The notes beneath the pieces are model-generated. The model was not told the DNA's origin. It made no database searches and was given only the letters and a program-made list of their open reading frames with translations. A stretch of 64,000 nucleotides of DNA from Paenibacillus macquariensis (GTDB lineage: Bacteria; Bacillota; Bacilli; Paenibacillales; Paenibacillaceae), in NCBI RefSeq assembly GCF_900156375.1, contig NZ_FTNK01000006.1, positions 124,001-188,000 of the forward strand, in the 5' to 3' direction. This document shows, one piece after another, positions 44,924 to 54,064 of the stretch; position 1 is the stretch's first letter, and every line of letters begins with the position of its first letter. The position numbers and the translations under genes are program-made.

Positions 44924-44951
44924 CATGATATGCGGAAGCCTAAGAAGGGGT
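44924..44951 (-). promoter_or_regulatory. SigK-like promoter of dpaA
   Basis: AC (44951-44950), 17 bp, GCATATCATG (44933-44924). This agrees with the mother-cell SigK pattern AC / GCATAnnnTA except for the last base. The B. subtilis orthologue is SigK-controlled. Confidence 0.5.
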
Positions 44952-44965
44952 GATGAATGTGCGGA

Positions 44966-45014
44966 CAAAAAAGAGCTGACGATTACCTAATCAAGGTATT
45001 CGCCAGCTCTTCTT
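44966..45014 (-). terminator. Terminator of dut
   Basis: AAGAGCTGGCG / CGTCAGCTCTT with an inner TACCT / AGGTA helix, then TTTTGTCC on minus, 79 bp after the stop. Confidence 0.78.
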
Positions 45015-45092
45015 CAATTAATAATATAGATATTTCCAAAAGAGCAGATACCCCACCCTTAAAAGATTGTATATCCGTATCTTATGTCTTCA

Positions 45093-45545
45093 TTATTTAC
45101 CCGTATGACCAAATCCACCTTCACCACGAACGGTCTCAGATAGCTCCTCTACGACTTCCCATTCCACCTGTGGAACGATTTGGAACACCATTTGAGCAAT
45201 CCGTTCGTTTCTAACAATGGTAAATGGTACTTCTCCCAAGTTAATCAAAAGGACTCTGATTTCCCCACGATAATCAGCATCTATCGTTCCAGGTGTATTC
45301 AAACATGTTATGCCATGCTTGAGTGCTAGTCCACTACGTGGACGAATTTGTGCTTCAAGCCCTTCTGGCATAGCAATCGCAAATCCAGTAGGTATTAATT
45401 TTCGGTCACCTGGTTGTAGAACGACATCCTCTCCAACCGCTGCATACAAATCATAGCCCGAGGCTAAACGAGACATCTTTTCAGGAAGTTTTACATCTTC
45501 ATTCCCTGGTAACTTATTTATTTGAACGTAATGTGACAAATTCAT
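45093..45545 (-). CDS. dut: Deoxyuridine 5'-triphosphate nucleotidohydrolase
   Basis: 150 residues of the trimeric dUTPase family. Motifs: ASGYDLYAA (motif 1), [11 protein letters not shown] (2), [11 protein letters not shown] (3) and the C-terminal GGFGHTGK (5). Removes dUTP. The start overlaps the M16 protease gene by 32 bp, with GAGGAG directly before the ATG, so it is probably co-translated. Confidence 0.95.
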   Translation of the reverse strand: MNLSHYVQINKLPGNEDVKLPEKMSRLASGYDLYAAVGEDVVLQPGDRKLIPTGFAIAMPEGLEAQIRPRSGLALKHGITCLNTPGTIDADYRGEIRVLLINLGEVPFTIVRNERIAQMVFQIVPQVEWEVVEELSETVRGEGGFGHTGK

Positions 45546-46782
45546 CTCTCCTCACAGCCGAAATCGTTTTATCTGAAGCACCTACCATAGCAATGGAAGT
45601 GGGTACACTAAACATATGATCGAGTAACGATTCAACATCATTCATAGATACTTTCTCAATATTAGCAATCATTTCATCTAACGAATAATGTTTGCCAAGC
45701 ATAAGCTCATTTTTACCTAGTCGATTCATCCGACTACCTGTGCCTTCTAAACTAAGTATTAGGCTTCCTTTTAGTTGCTCTTTCCCTTTACGCAACTCAT
45801 CATCACTTATGCCCTTTGTAGCGAGGTCAAATAAGACTTCTTTGGTTAGGTCCATGACCTGTTTCGTTTGTTTAGGAGCGGTTCCCGCATAAATAGTGAA
45901 CAATCCATTGTCCGCATGGGAACTATGATAAGAATAGACTGCGTAAGCTAGTCCATGTTTCTCACGTATTTCCTGAAATAAGCGAGAACTCATCCCTCCA
46001 CCTATAGCATTATTCAACAAGACCATCGCATATTGTCTTGCATCATCGATGGAACATCCAGGAAATGACATGCATATATGGTTCTGTTCTGTTTTTTTCT
46101 TATGAAACAAAACGTTACTTTGAAACTCAGGAACTACGATTTCACTCTCACTTCCATGATTCTGGAAATCACCGAAATGTCGCTCCAATAACTCAACAAG
46201 ATGTTCATCAATATTACCAGCTACGCTTATCACGGTGTTCTCAATGGTATAATGCTGATCCATATACGCTCTAAGATGTTTTGAATTCATACCTTCTAAA
46301 AGCTCTCTTGTTCCTAAGATAGGGTAAGCCAAAGGATGATCCCCATAAACCGCTGTCGCCATTAAATCATGGACGATATCATCTGGGGTATCTTCATACA
46401 TTGAAATCTCTTCAAGAATAACATTCTTCTCTTTGGAGAGCTCCTGATCATCGATATTAGATCGGAAAAACATATCCGCAAGGACATCTACCGCAATAGG
46501 TAAATGTTCATCAAGGACTTTCGCGTAATAACACGTATATTCTTTGGATGTAAATGCATTCACGTTACCTCCAATAGCATCAAACTGTTCCGCGATTTCT
46601 TTTGCATTAAATCGTTCTGTTCCTTTAAAAAGCATGTGCTCGATGAAATGAGAAACACCATTGTTCTCAAGATTCTCATATCTTGAACCTGTTTTCACCC
46701 ATATCCCGAATGATACGGAACGGCAATTTGGAATTTTCTCCATCACTACTCGTAGGCCGTTACTTAGCTTTATTTTTTCCAC
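45514..46782 (-). CDS. mlpA: M16 zinc peptidase (YmxG/MlpA)
   Basis: 422 residues. Zinc motif [10 protein letters not shown] (HxxEH, about 46-55). Glu ligand in [19 protein letters not shown]-terminal half ends with the inactive-domain repeat. Mitochondrial-processing-peptidase-like, with unknown cellular substrates. Follows the YlxY homologue and precedes dut; the first pair has the same order as in B. subtilis. Confidence 0.93.
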   Translation of the reverse strand: MEKIKLSNGLRVVMEKIPNCRSVSFGIWVKTGSRYENLENNGVSHFIEHMLFKGTERFNAKEIAEQFDAIGGNVNAFTSKEYTCYYAKVLDEHLPIAVDVLADMFFRSNIDDQELSKEKNVILEEISMYEDTPDDIVHDLMATAVYGDHPLAYPILGTRELLEGMNSKHLRAYMDQHYTIENTVISVAGNIDEHLVELLERHFGDFQNHGSESEIVVPEFQSNVLFHKKKTEQNHICMSFPGCSIDDARQYAMVLLNNAIGGGMSSRLFQEIREKHGLAYAVYSYHSSHADNGLFTIYAGTAPKQTKQVMDLTKEVLFDLATKGISDDELRKGKEQLKGSLILSLEGTGSRMNRLGKNELMLGKHYSLDEMIANIEKVSMNDVESLLDHMFSVPTSIAMVGASDKTISAVRRDEFVTLRSNK

Positions 46783-46871
46783 TTGAAGGCCCTCCTATTA
46801 TGAAACCAACATACTTCATTATAAATGCATTCCCTATCCTACCAAATAATTAAGCTTCACTCAACTATTCG

Positions 46872-47846
46872 CTATAGTATTCGATCTGAAGAAAGCGTTT
46901 GGCTTACCGTTCCTATACTCAAACCTTTCGCTTTAATCGCTTGAATCATCCCCTGTAGAGCCTGAGAGGACGATGAGGTTGGGTGCATCAATATGAGATA
47001 TCCTGGTTCTACTTTCTTAGATATTTTGTTCACAATCGACGCAGGAGAAGGATGTTGCCAATCCACCGTATCTAATGTCCATAATACCGTATGCATACCA
47101 AGCCCTTTGGCAATTCGAACTGTATCACTATCGAAATCACCTGAAGGAGGAGCGAACCATTTCTTCTCTTCACCCAATTCATCCTTCAATAGCTTCTGAG
47201 TCTTACTTATTTCTTCAACTGCTCTTTCTTCACTTAACTGACTCATATTTGCATGTGAATAGGCATGATTAGATAGTTCATGTCCTCTTTTTTGAATTTC
47301 CTTAGCTACTTCTATATTATTCTTCAACCATTTTCCATCAAAAAAGAAAGTTGCCTTAACCTTTTCCTGATCTAACGTATTTAGCATAGGTACAATAAAT
47401 TCATTCCCCCAAGCCACATTGATCATTAATGACACCATAGGTTTAGCAGGGTTCCCTCGATAAATCGGTTGAACTTCAAGATCACTGAGCCCAACTTTGG
47501 GAATCAGTTGGCGATACTTGTATGTAATCGATGTTGTTTTCCCAGCAGCTTTCGCTTGTTTGTAGGTCTCATCTATATCTACTTCTAATCCATTATAACC
47601 AGGAATCGCTTTCCATACCCGGTCAACTTTAGCATCCACAGGCTCAATTCTTGTACTTACTGCCTTCGCTTTTATCTCAAGGTATAACGGATCGTCTTCG
47701 TTCATAAGATTATTCAATTGAAAGACATCTTGTGAGATACTGCCATTGCGTCCATTCTCTATAAATTGCTTGATGCTGCTCATCTGACTGATTCCGATCA
47801 CAATCGTAAAACAAGCAAGCAGAATAGCAAACCTTCTCGTATTCAT
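46872..47846 (-). CDS. ylxY: YlxY-like polysaccharide deacetylase homologue, likely inactive
   Basis: About 324 residues from ATG 47846. Hydrophobic anchor (FAILLACFTIVIGI) at the N-terminus, then a NodB-fold domain from about 145. Motif 2 (SNHAYSHANMS) and motif 3 (APPSGDFD) are present, but motif 1 reads SLMINVAWGNEF where active enzymes have TFDDG. The catalytic and metal Asp pair is therefore missing. A SigE-like promoter upstream agrees with mother-cell expression. Start choice between 47846 and 47858 is uncertain, because the ribosome site AAGGGAG abuts the latter. Confidence 0.85.
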   Translation of the reverse strand: MNTRRFAILLACFTIVIGISQMSSIKQFIENGRNGSISQDVFQLNNLMNEDDPLYLEIKAKAVSTRIEPVDAKVDRVWKAIPGYNGLEVDIDETYKQAKAAGKTTSITYKYRQLIPKVGLSDLEVQPIYRGNPAKPMVSLMINVAWGNEFIVPMLNTLDQEKVKATFFFDGKWLKNNIEVAKEIQKRGHELSNHAYSHANMSQLSEERAVEEISKTQKLLKDELGEEKKWFAPPSGDFDSDTVRIAKGLGMHTVLWTLDTVDWQHPSPASIVNKISKKVEPGYLILMHPTSSSSQALQGMIQAIKAKGLSIGTVSQTLSSDRIL

Positions 47847-47879
47847 AAAACAATTCATCTCCCTTGTAAGCTTTGTCCC

Positions 47880-47908
47880 ATCATATGAACAGAACAAATG
47901 GAATATGA
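47880..47908 (-). promoter_or_regulatory. SigE-like promoter of ylxY
   Basis: TCATATT (47908-47902), 14 bp, CATATGAT (47887-47880). The -35 matches the SigE kmATATT pattern exactly, and the -10 matches CATACAnT except at two positions. Confidence 0.55.
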
Positions 47909-47924
47909 ATAGGGAGATATATTT

Positions 47925-47962
47925 AAAAAAAGAGCCAGAATATGAAGCTTTCTGTCTCTTTT
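47925..47962 (-). terminator. Terminator of pnp
   Basis: AAAGAGACAGAA / TTCTGGCTCTTT with one mismatch, then TTTTTAAAT on minus, 37 bp after the stop. Confidence 0.8.
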
Positions 47963-47999
47963 CTATAAGTAATAGCTATGAACCTATTTGTGCCAACGA

Positions 48000-50084
48000 T
48001 TAAACGGTCAGTGTCGCTTTACGAGACAAATTGATTCGTCCTTGTTGATCAATTTCGGTTACTTTAACTGTGATCGAGTCACCAATAGCAATGACATCCT
48101 CACACTTAGCAACGCGTTCTGTAGACAATTGTGAAATATGCACTAGACCTTCCTTGTTCGGAAGAATTTCCACGAATGCACCAAATTTTTCAATACGTTT
48201 CACAGTACCTACGTAGATTTCGCCCACTTCAACTTGGCGGACAATACCTTCAATAATAGCACGTGCTTTTTGATTCATTTCTTCGTTAGTCGAAGCAATG
48301 AATACTCGTCCATCTTGTTCAATATCAATTTTAACGCCAGTCTCTTCAATGATCTTGTTGATGATTTTACCACCAGCACCAATAACATCACGAATGCGTT
48401 CAGGATTAATATTCAAGGTCATAATCTTCGGAGCATACTGTGATAGACTCGTTCTTGGCTCTGCAATAGCTGCAACCATTTTACCCAAAATGAACAATCG
48501 TCCTTCTCTTGCTTGATCCAATGCATCTTGCAAGATTTGACGACTAATTCCATCAATCTTGATATCCATTTGGATAGCTGTAACACCTGTCGCCGTACCT
48601 GCAACTTTAAAGTCCATATCTCCAAGATGATCTTCCATACCTTGAATATCAGACAAAATCGATACATGATCTCCGTCTTTAATAAGTCCCATAGCAATAC
48701 CCGCTACTGGTGCCTTAATAGGAACCCCTGCATCCATCATTGCGAGAATACCAGCACATATACTTGCTTGCGAAGTTGAACCATTGGACTCCAATACTTC
48801 GGATACCAATCGGATCGCATAAGGGAACTCAACCTCTGAAGGAAGGACCTTAGACATCGCACGTTCACCAAGAGCACCATGTCCGATTTCGCGGCGGCCT
48901 GGAGGACGAAGAGGACGTGCTTCTCCTACGCTGAATGGAGGGAAATTGTAATGATGCATAAAGCGCTTGGATTCCTGTGGATCAATACCATCAAGAATTT
49001 GAACATCTCCAAGAGCACCAAGTGTACACACACTAAGCGCTTGTGTTTGTCCACGTGTAAACAATCCTGTTCCATGCGTACGAGGTAAAATATTCGTATC
49101 ACATTCGATTGCACGAATCTCTTCTAATTTCCGTCCATCTGGACGTACTTTATCATGTGTAATCAAACGTCTAACTTCTTCTTTAACAATATCATGCAGA
49201 ATTTCTTTGACATCTTTCATAAGTTCCGGTGTCTCTATGTACTTTTGTTCAAAGTAAGTTACCGTTGCTTCATTAATGTTGTCAATGGCATCCTGACGTG
49301 CGTGTTTTTCGGAAATTTTAACAGCTTCTTTAAGTTGATCTGCTGCATATTCACGAACTTCAAGGTTAGCGTTATCGTTCACGGCATGTAACTTAACTGC
49401 CATTTTTGGTTTACCAGCCATAACTACCAATTCATTAATCGTAGCAACAATCTTCTTGATCTCATCATGACCAAACATGATTGCTTCAAGCATCACTTCT
49501 TCAGGCATTTCATTTGCTTCTGCTTCAACCATCATTATTGCATCTGAAGTACCTGCAACAACCAAGTATAGATCGCTTACTTCTTGATCTGCTACGTTAG
49601 GATTAATGATAAATTGTCCATCTTTACGACCCACTGCAACTCCACCAATTGGACCACTAAATGGAACATCAGAAATACTTAATGCTGCAGAAGTACCAAT
49701 CATCGCTGCAATATCAGGTGCGCAATCTTGATCAACACTCATTACGATATTGGCAACTTGAACATCATTACGGAAACCTTCTGGGAACAATGGACGAATT
49801 GGACGGTCTGTTAGACGACTAGAAAGAATAGCCTTCTCACTCGGTCTTCCTTCACGTTTAATAAATCCACCTGGGATTTTACCTACCGCATATAGTCTTT
49901 CTTCATAGTTCACCGTAAGTGGGAAGAAATCTAAATCCTTCGGTTCATTAGAAGCTGTTACTGTACACAAAACGACCGTTTCTCCATAACGAACCATGAC
50001 TGCTGCATTCGCTTGTTTCGCAAACCGTCCCGTTTCCAAGATTAATGTTCTTCCGCCTAATTGCATTTCAACACGATTTTCCAT
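48000..50084 (-). CDS. pnp: Polyribonucleotide nucleotidyltransferase
   Basis: 694 residues. Phosphorolytic 3'-5' exonuclease. Two RNase PH domains, the second with RRDGR-like [26 protein letters not shown] and [26 protein letters not shown] domain ([19 protein letters not shown]) and an S1 domain ([20 protein letters not shown]) end it. AAAGGAGGG before ATG. It lies behind rpsO and has a large branched leader structure of its own. Confidence 0.98.
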   Translation of the reverse strand: MENRVEMQLGGRTLILETGRFAKQANAAVMVRYGETVVLCTVTASNEPKDLDFFPLTVNYEERLYAVGKIPGGFIKREGRPSEKAILSSRLTDRPIRPLFPEGFRNDVQVANIVMSVDQDCAPDIAAMIGTSAALSISDVPFSGPIGGVAVGRKDGQFIINPNVADQEVSDLYLVVAGTSDAIMMVEAEANEMPEEVMLEAIMFGHDEIKKIVATINELVVMAGKPKMAVKLHAVNDNANLEVREYAADQLKEAVKISEKHARQDAIDNINEATVTYFEQKYIETPELMKDVKEILHDIVKEEVRRLITHDKVRPDGRKLEEIRAIECDTNILPRTHGTGLFTRGQTQALSVCTLGALGDVQILDGIDPQESKRFMHHYNFPPFSVGEARPLRPPGRREIGHGALGERAMSKVLPSEVEFPYAIRLVSEVLESNGSTSQASICAGILAMMDAGVPIKAPVAGIAMGLIKDGDHVSILSDIQGMEDHLGDMDFKVAGTATGVTAIQMDIKIDGISRQILQDALDQAREGRLFILGKMVAAIAEPRTSLSQYAPKIMTLNINPERIRDVIGAGGKIINKIIEETGVKIDIEQDGRVFIASTNEEMNQKARAIIEGIVRQVEVGEIYVGTVKRIEKFGAFVEILPNKEGLVHISQLSTERVAKCEDVIAIGDSITVKVTEIDQQGRINLSRKATLTV

Positions 50085-50150
50085 GAAATCCCTCCTTTTA
50101 TTCTATCAGTATTTCCATATTATCGATATTTCATATAACAATACACAAGA

Positions 50151-50233
50151 AGAAACGGCCACACCTTTCTTCAGCAAAAGTTATGCTTCCGAGTGCTAGC
50201 GATACAACGTATCACTTTCAGGTATCCGTTTCT
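50151..50233 (-). other. Branched stem-loop in the pnp leader
   Basis: Minus strand AGAAACGG-ATACC pairs with GGTGT-(GG)-CCGTTTCT: 13 pairs including one G-U, with one two-base bulge. Two inner hairpins, GATAC-GTT-GTATC and AGCA-(7 nt)-TGCT, make a three-way junction. It lies 67 nt before the pnp start and is a candidate autoregulatory or RNase III-cleaved element. Confidence 0.7.
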
Positions 50234-50278
50234 GTGATTAATACAAAGAAAATTATACTGCAATAAGCTTATATTTAA

Positions 50279-50338
50279 AAGCAACCCGGCTGCCCCGTAG
50301 TCACTCCTAAAAGGACATACGGTGAACAACCAGGCTGC
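50279..50338 (-). terminator. Three-tier terminator between rpsO and pnp
   Basis: GCAGCCTGGTTG pairs with CAGCCGGGTTGC (12 pairs, three G-U), then CCGTA / TACGG, then TCCT-TTT-AGGA. CTTTTAAAT follows. It lies 23 bp after the rpsO stop. Confidence 0.7.
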
Positions 50339-50360
50339 ATTTAGTAAGATTATTGGAATA

Positions 50361-50630
50361 TTAACGGCGTAATCCTAGTTTCTCGATCAACGCGCTATAA
50401 CGTCTAACATCCTTATTCTTAAGGTATTTCAACAATCTACGACGTTGACCAACCATTTTCAACAAACCACGACGAGAATGATGATCCTTCTTGTGTGCCT
50501 GGAAATGACTAATTAGGTTCGTAATGTTAACCGTAAGAATAGCGATTTGCACTTCTGGTGATCCAGTATCAGTATCATGAATTTTGTGCTCTTCAATCAA
50601 TTGATTTTTACGTTCTTGAGTTAATGCCAT
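50361..50630 (-). CDS. rpsO: 30S ribosomal protein S15
   Basis: 89 residues, standard length. Opens [20 protein letters not shown], contains [20 protein letters not shown] and ends [10 protein letters not shown]. Binds 16S rRNA early in 30S assembly. Ribosome site AAGGAGGTGA. A structured leader typical of S15 genes precedes it, and pnp follows. Confidence 0.98.
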   Translation of the reverse strand: MALTQERKNQLIEEHKIHDTDTGSPEVQIAILTVNITNLISHFQAHKKDHHSRRGLLKMVGQRRRLLKYLKNKDVRRYSALIEKLGLRR

Positions 50631-50728
50631 TGCTATTCACCTCCTTCAATTTTTATCTCCATTAGCCTTGTCACCGTTGGTGAGATCGTGCGACCAAGCT
50701 AAGGACTATATCATTGTCTCCAATGACG
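50631..50728 (-). promoter_or_regulatory. rpsO leader RNA (candidate S15 autoregulation site)
   Basis: About 98 nt with two hairpins: TCATTG-GAGA-CAATGA at 50726-50711, and TTAGC.TTG / CAAGGCTAA (50702-50662) enclosing TCACC-GTT-GGTGA. S15 represses its own mRNA through such leaders in other bacteria. Binding here is inference. Confidence 0.5.
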
Positions 50729-50734
50729 TTATTC

Positions 50735-50764
50735 AGTATAGCACACCTGTTTGTAAAAAGTAAA
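50735..50764 (-). promoter_or_regulatory. Promoter of rpsO with extended -10
   Basis: TGCTATACT (50743-50735) with TTACTT at 17 bp or TTTACT at 18 bp upstream. Start near 50728. Confidence 0.6.
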
Positions 50765-50785
50765 TGTTCTACCTCTTACTTCGAC

Positions 50786-51733
50786 TTATTCCGAAGCATT
50801 TAATAACTCTTCGGCTAACTTCGCATCTACTTGAATCTGAGTAATCAGTTCCTGAATAGACGGAAATTTCCGTTCTTCACGTAAATAATGGACGAGTTCC
50901 ACTGTCAAATGTTCACCATACAAACTTTCGTTAAAGTGAAACAGATGAGCTTCATAACTAGGTGCAATTATACCTTCATGAAAAGTTGGTTTTACTCCTA
51001 TATTCATAACTCCCGGAATCCAACCATCATTGTAGAATACACGAATGGCATATACACCTTTGGCTGGAACCACATAACGATCATCCAATTTCAAGTTAGC
51101 GGTTGGAAATCCGATCGTACGACCTCGTTTCTCACCCTCAATAACTGTTCCACGCAATTGGTAACAGCGTCCTAACCATTCATTGGCTTGTTGTAAATCT
51201 CCAGTCTGAAGTGCTTTACGTATGTTTGAGCTACTCACCTTTTCACCTTCGAGTGGAAAAGGTGAAATAATCTCAATATCCATTATTCCCAAACCCATTT
51301 CACGAAGCGTCTCAACATCGCCTGCCCCCTGATATCCATAACGGAAGTCAAAACCAACAACAACCGTATCGATATTCAGTGGTAGAAGTACGCCTGTGAA
51401 AAAATCTTGTGGACTTACACGAGAAAAAACTTCATCAAACTGAGCAACATACATTGTATCTACGCCCATGCCAGCAAGCAACTCCTGCTTGTTCGCAAGC
51501 GGCGTTAAATATCCTTCATAGTCACCTTTCCCCATAACCTCTTTAGGATGTGGGTTGAAGGTCACTACAGCTGATGGAATTCCTTTACGTTTCGCCAAAG
51601 AGACGGCGGATGCGATCACACTTGTGTGCCCCTGATGGATTCCATCGAACTGCCCTATAGCAATGACTTGAGAGGATGCCTGCTCATGTAGCATTTCGGA
51701 TGAAAGGGGGTAAGATAATATGACAGTCTTCAC
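50786..51733 (-). CDS. ribF: Bifunctional riboflavin kinase / FAD synthetase
   Basis: 315 residues. N-terminal adenylyltransferase (AIGQFDGIHQGHTSVIASAV, then NFDFRYG-like GFDFRYGYQGAGD and ISSS-type KVSSSNIRKAL). C-terminal flavokinase (RTIGFPTANLKLDDRYVVPA). Makes FMN and FAD. GTG 51733 with AGGTGAG before it. Order truB-ribF-rpsO is conserved in Firmicutes. Confidence 0.96.
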   Translation of the reverse strand: MKTVILSYPLSSEMLHEQASSQVIAIGQFDGIHQGHTSVIASAVSLAKRKGIPSAVVTFNPHPKEVMGKGDYEGYLTPLANKQELLAGMGVDTMYVAQFDEVFSRVSPQDFFTGVLLPLNIDTVVVGFDFRYGYQGAGDVETLREMGLGIMDIEIISPFPLEGEKVSSSNIRKALQTGDLQQANEWLGRCYQLRGTVIEGEKRGRTIGFPTANLKLDDRYVVPAKGVYAIRVFYNDGWIPGVMNIGVKPTFHEGIIAPSYEAHLFHFNESLYGEHLTVELVHYLREERKFPSIQELITQIQVDAKLAEELLNASE

Positions 51734-51779
51734 AACTTTCTCACCTGCAATTCCGTTAGATGACCTGCAAATCCGATTA

Positions 51780-52697
51780 TTATTCCTGTAAAAAAACTTT
51801 CACTGGAGCAATAGCCCCTGTATCTTCTTGTCTTTGAAATATGCCTAAGAATCTTCCTTTAACATCATATAAACGGATGGGTCCATCCCCGTTCACTTCA
51901 GGTATCACTGATTTATATGAAAGTCTTTGGCCTTGGATCGCTGCTGACGTTTTCTCCTCAGAGACCGTATGTACGGGTAATTGAGGAATGGCTTGATCCA
52001 CAGGAATCAAGTGTGAACCAAGCGTACCTTCATCCATGTACCGCTGAATATCATCAAAAGTTAAACAATGTTCTGCATCGATCCCTGCTGACTTCGAACG
52101 CGTAAGCTTAACCATGACCGATGGCAGTCCGAGTGCTCGTCCAATGTCTACACAAAGTGTTCGTATATATGTTCCTTTAGAGCATAACACGCGAAAAGAG
52201 AGCTCAGGATAAGGACCATCCCATGAAGTATCGGTCATTTCGATCTCATAGATAGTGACCTCACGACTCTTACGTTCAACTGTCTTACCTTCTCGTGCCA
52301 ACTCATATAACCTTTTGCCATCCACTTTCACAGCAGAGTACATAGGAGGAACTTGAGATATAACACCTTGAAAAGAATTCAGAACCTGCATTACATCTTC
52401 CTTAGTAACGGAGACAGAATCAACTTGTTCAATAACTTGACCCGTTAAATCTTCTGTATCTGTAGCTATGCCAAGACGCAGCGTAGCGTAGTACTCTTTG
52501 GGAAGCTCTTGCATATATTCAACCACTCGGGTAGCACGGCCCAGACATAATGGCAGTACACCAGTGACTTCAGGATCTAATGTTCCTGTGTGCCCGATAC
52601 GCTTCATTTTCAGAATACGTCGAACTTTTGCTACGACATCATGTGATGTAAAACCTGCTGGTTTATAAACAGCAAGTATACCCTCTAGATCGCTCAT
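51780..52697 (-). CDS. truB: tRNA pseudouridine(55) synthase
   Basis: 305 residues. Catalytic Asp41 in GTLDPEVTGVLPLCLG, Tyr in PPMYSAVKVDGKRLYE, and GTYIRTLCVDIG. A PUA-like C-terminus ends it. Makes pseudouridine 55 in tRNA T-loops. The ATG overlaps the nrnA stop as ATGA. Confidence 0.96.
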   Translation of the reverse strand: MSDLEGILAVYKPAGFTSHDVVAKVRRILKMKRIGHTGTLDPEVTGVLPLCLGRATRVVEYMQELPKEYYATLRLGIATDTEDLTGQVIEQVDSVSVTKEDVMQVLNSFQGVISQVPPMYSAVKVDGKRLYELAREGKTVERKSREVTIYEIEMTDTSWDGPYPELSFRVLCSKGTYIRTLCVDIGRALGLPSVMVKLTRSKSAGIDAEHCLTFDDIQRYMDEGTLGSHLIPVDQAIPQLPVHTVSEEKTSAAIQGQRLSYKSVIPEVNGDGPIRLYDVKGRFLGIFQRQEDTGAIAPVKVFLQE

Positions 52698-53671
52698 AAT
52701 AATTGTCTCACCCGCTCAATGACTTGTGGAATAATCGTATCTAACGTTCCTTCTATCTTACAGCCTGCCGCTCTCACGTGACCTCCACCACCGAAGATTT
52801 GCGCAAATGCCGCAACGTCTACGTTTCCTGAGGAACGCAAGCTTACTTTTACAGCGTTGTCGCTAATGACCTTAAATAGAATTCCAACTTCAACCCCACG
52901 AATATTACGTGGATAGTTCACAATACCTTCTAAGTCTTCATTCGTAGCTCCACATTCCACCATATGTTCAGGCGTAACATGCACCCAACTAATCAGACCA
53001 TCAGCAGACATTTCAAGTGTACTAAGTGCCTTAATCAGCACTTTCATTTGAGAAGGAGTCATTTCTTCTAATAAGTTCTCAGCCAATAACGGCCCGTTAA
53101 CACCATAAGAAAGTAATTCAGAAGCAATACCCATGACTTTGGGAGAAGTATTCGAATAACGAAATCCACCTGTATCTGTAAGTATACCTGTATAAATGGC
53201 TGTAGCAGACTCTTGCGTCCACTCTACCGGAAAAAGTCCAATTAAATCATATAAAATTTCTGCTGTAGCAGCTGCATCTGTTTTTATGAGATTCACATGT
53301 CCATAACCATCATTGGTTGGATGATGATCCACATTTAGAATGAGGGCATCCTCAGCAAAATACTGATTCGTTAGGCCCACCCGACCAAAATCGGCACAAT
53401 CCACACAGATGACATTCTGAAACTTACGTGTAGGAGGATTAATCTCCATATTAAGGATCGTATCTGCCAGCGTGAGAAACTGCATACGTTGTGGAATGGG
53501 GCCTTCATTCAAGAGTGTGAATTTCTTCCCTAAACGTGAGAGAAGCCAGCCCACAGCTACCGTGGAACTGACTGCATCTCCGTCTGGTTGAACATGCGAC
53601 ACTACAAGAAAATCATCATGCTTGAGCAAATATTGCTTTGCTTCTTCAATCGATTGTTCATAGGTCTGCAT
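52694..53671 (-). CDS. nrnA: DHH-family oligoribonuclease / pAp phosphatase NrnA
   Basis: 325 residues. DHH motifs: VSHVQPDGDAVSS, VDCADFGRVG, NVDHHPTNDGYG and TDTGGFRYSN. DHHA1 end with FGGGGHVRAAGCKIEG. Degrades nano-RNA and pAp. Coupled to truB, 31 bp after rbfA. Confidence 0.95.
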   Translation of the reverse strand: MQTYEQSIEEAKQYLLKHDDFLVVSHVQPDGDAVSSTVAVGWLLSRLGKKFTLLNEGPIPQRMQFLTLADTILNMEINPPTRKFQNVICVDCADFGRVGLTNQYFAEDALILNVDHHPTNDGYGHVNLIKTDAAATAEILYDLIGLFPVEWTQESATAIYTGILTDTGGFRYSNTSPKVMGIASELLSYGVNGPLLAENLLEEMTPSQMKVLIKALSTLEMSADGLISWVHVTPEHMVECGATNEDLEGIVNYPRNIRGVEVGILFKVISDNAVKVSLRSSGNVDVAAFAQIFGGGGHVRAAGCKIEGTLDTIIPQVIERVRQLL

Positions 53672-53702
53672 CGTTCGTCTCCTTTAAAAACATCATTCAC
53701 GA

Positions 53703-54050
53703 TCATTGATTTTTATCAATTTCGCTTAGCAATTTTTCAATGTGACTCCCGTATGCGATAGACTCATCTATCTTAAAGATAAGCTCCGGTGTATGCCGAA
53801 AACGAATCCTTTTTCCAAGCTCTGAACGAAGAAAACCGTTAGCTTTATCAAGTGCAATAAGCGTATTTTTCTTTTGTTCTTCGTCGCCAAGTACACTGAG
53901 ATACACTTTTGCTTGCGCAAAATCATTCGGAACTTCGACCCCTGTTACAGTTACGAAGCCTATCCGAGGGTCCTTCAGTTCTCTTTGAATGAGAACACTC
54001 AGTTCCTTCTTGATCTGTTCTGAAACACGTCCTGTGCGAACTTTAGCCAT
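53703..54050 (-). CDS. rbfA: Ribosome-binding factor A
   Basis: 115 residues, KH-like fold: [38 protein letters not shown] and [20 protein letters not shown]. Matures the 16S rRNA 5' end. AGGTG before ATG, 14 bp after infB. Confidence 0.96.
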   Translation of the reverse strand: MAKVRTGRVSEQIKKELSVLIQRELKDPRIGFVTVTGVEVPNDFAQAKVYLSVLGDEEQKKNTLIALDKANGFLRSELGKRIRFRHTPELIFKIDESIAYGSHIEKLLSEIDKNQ

Positions 54051-54064
54051 GTGTAATCACCTCT

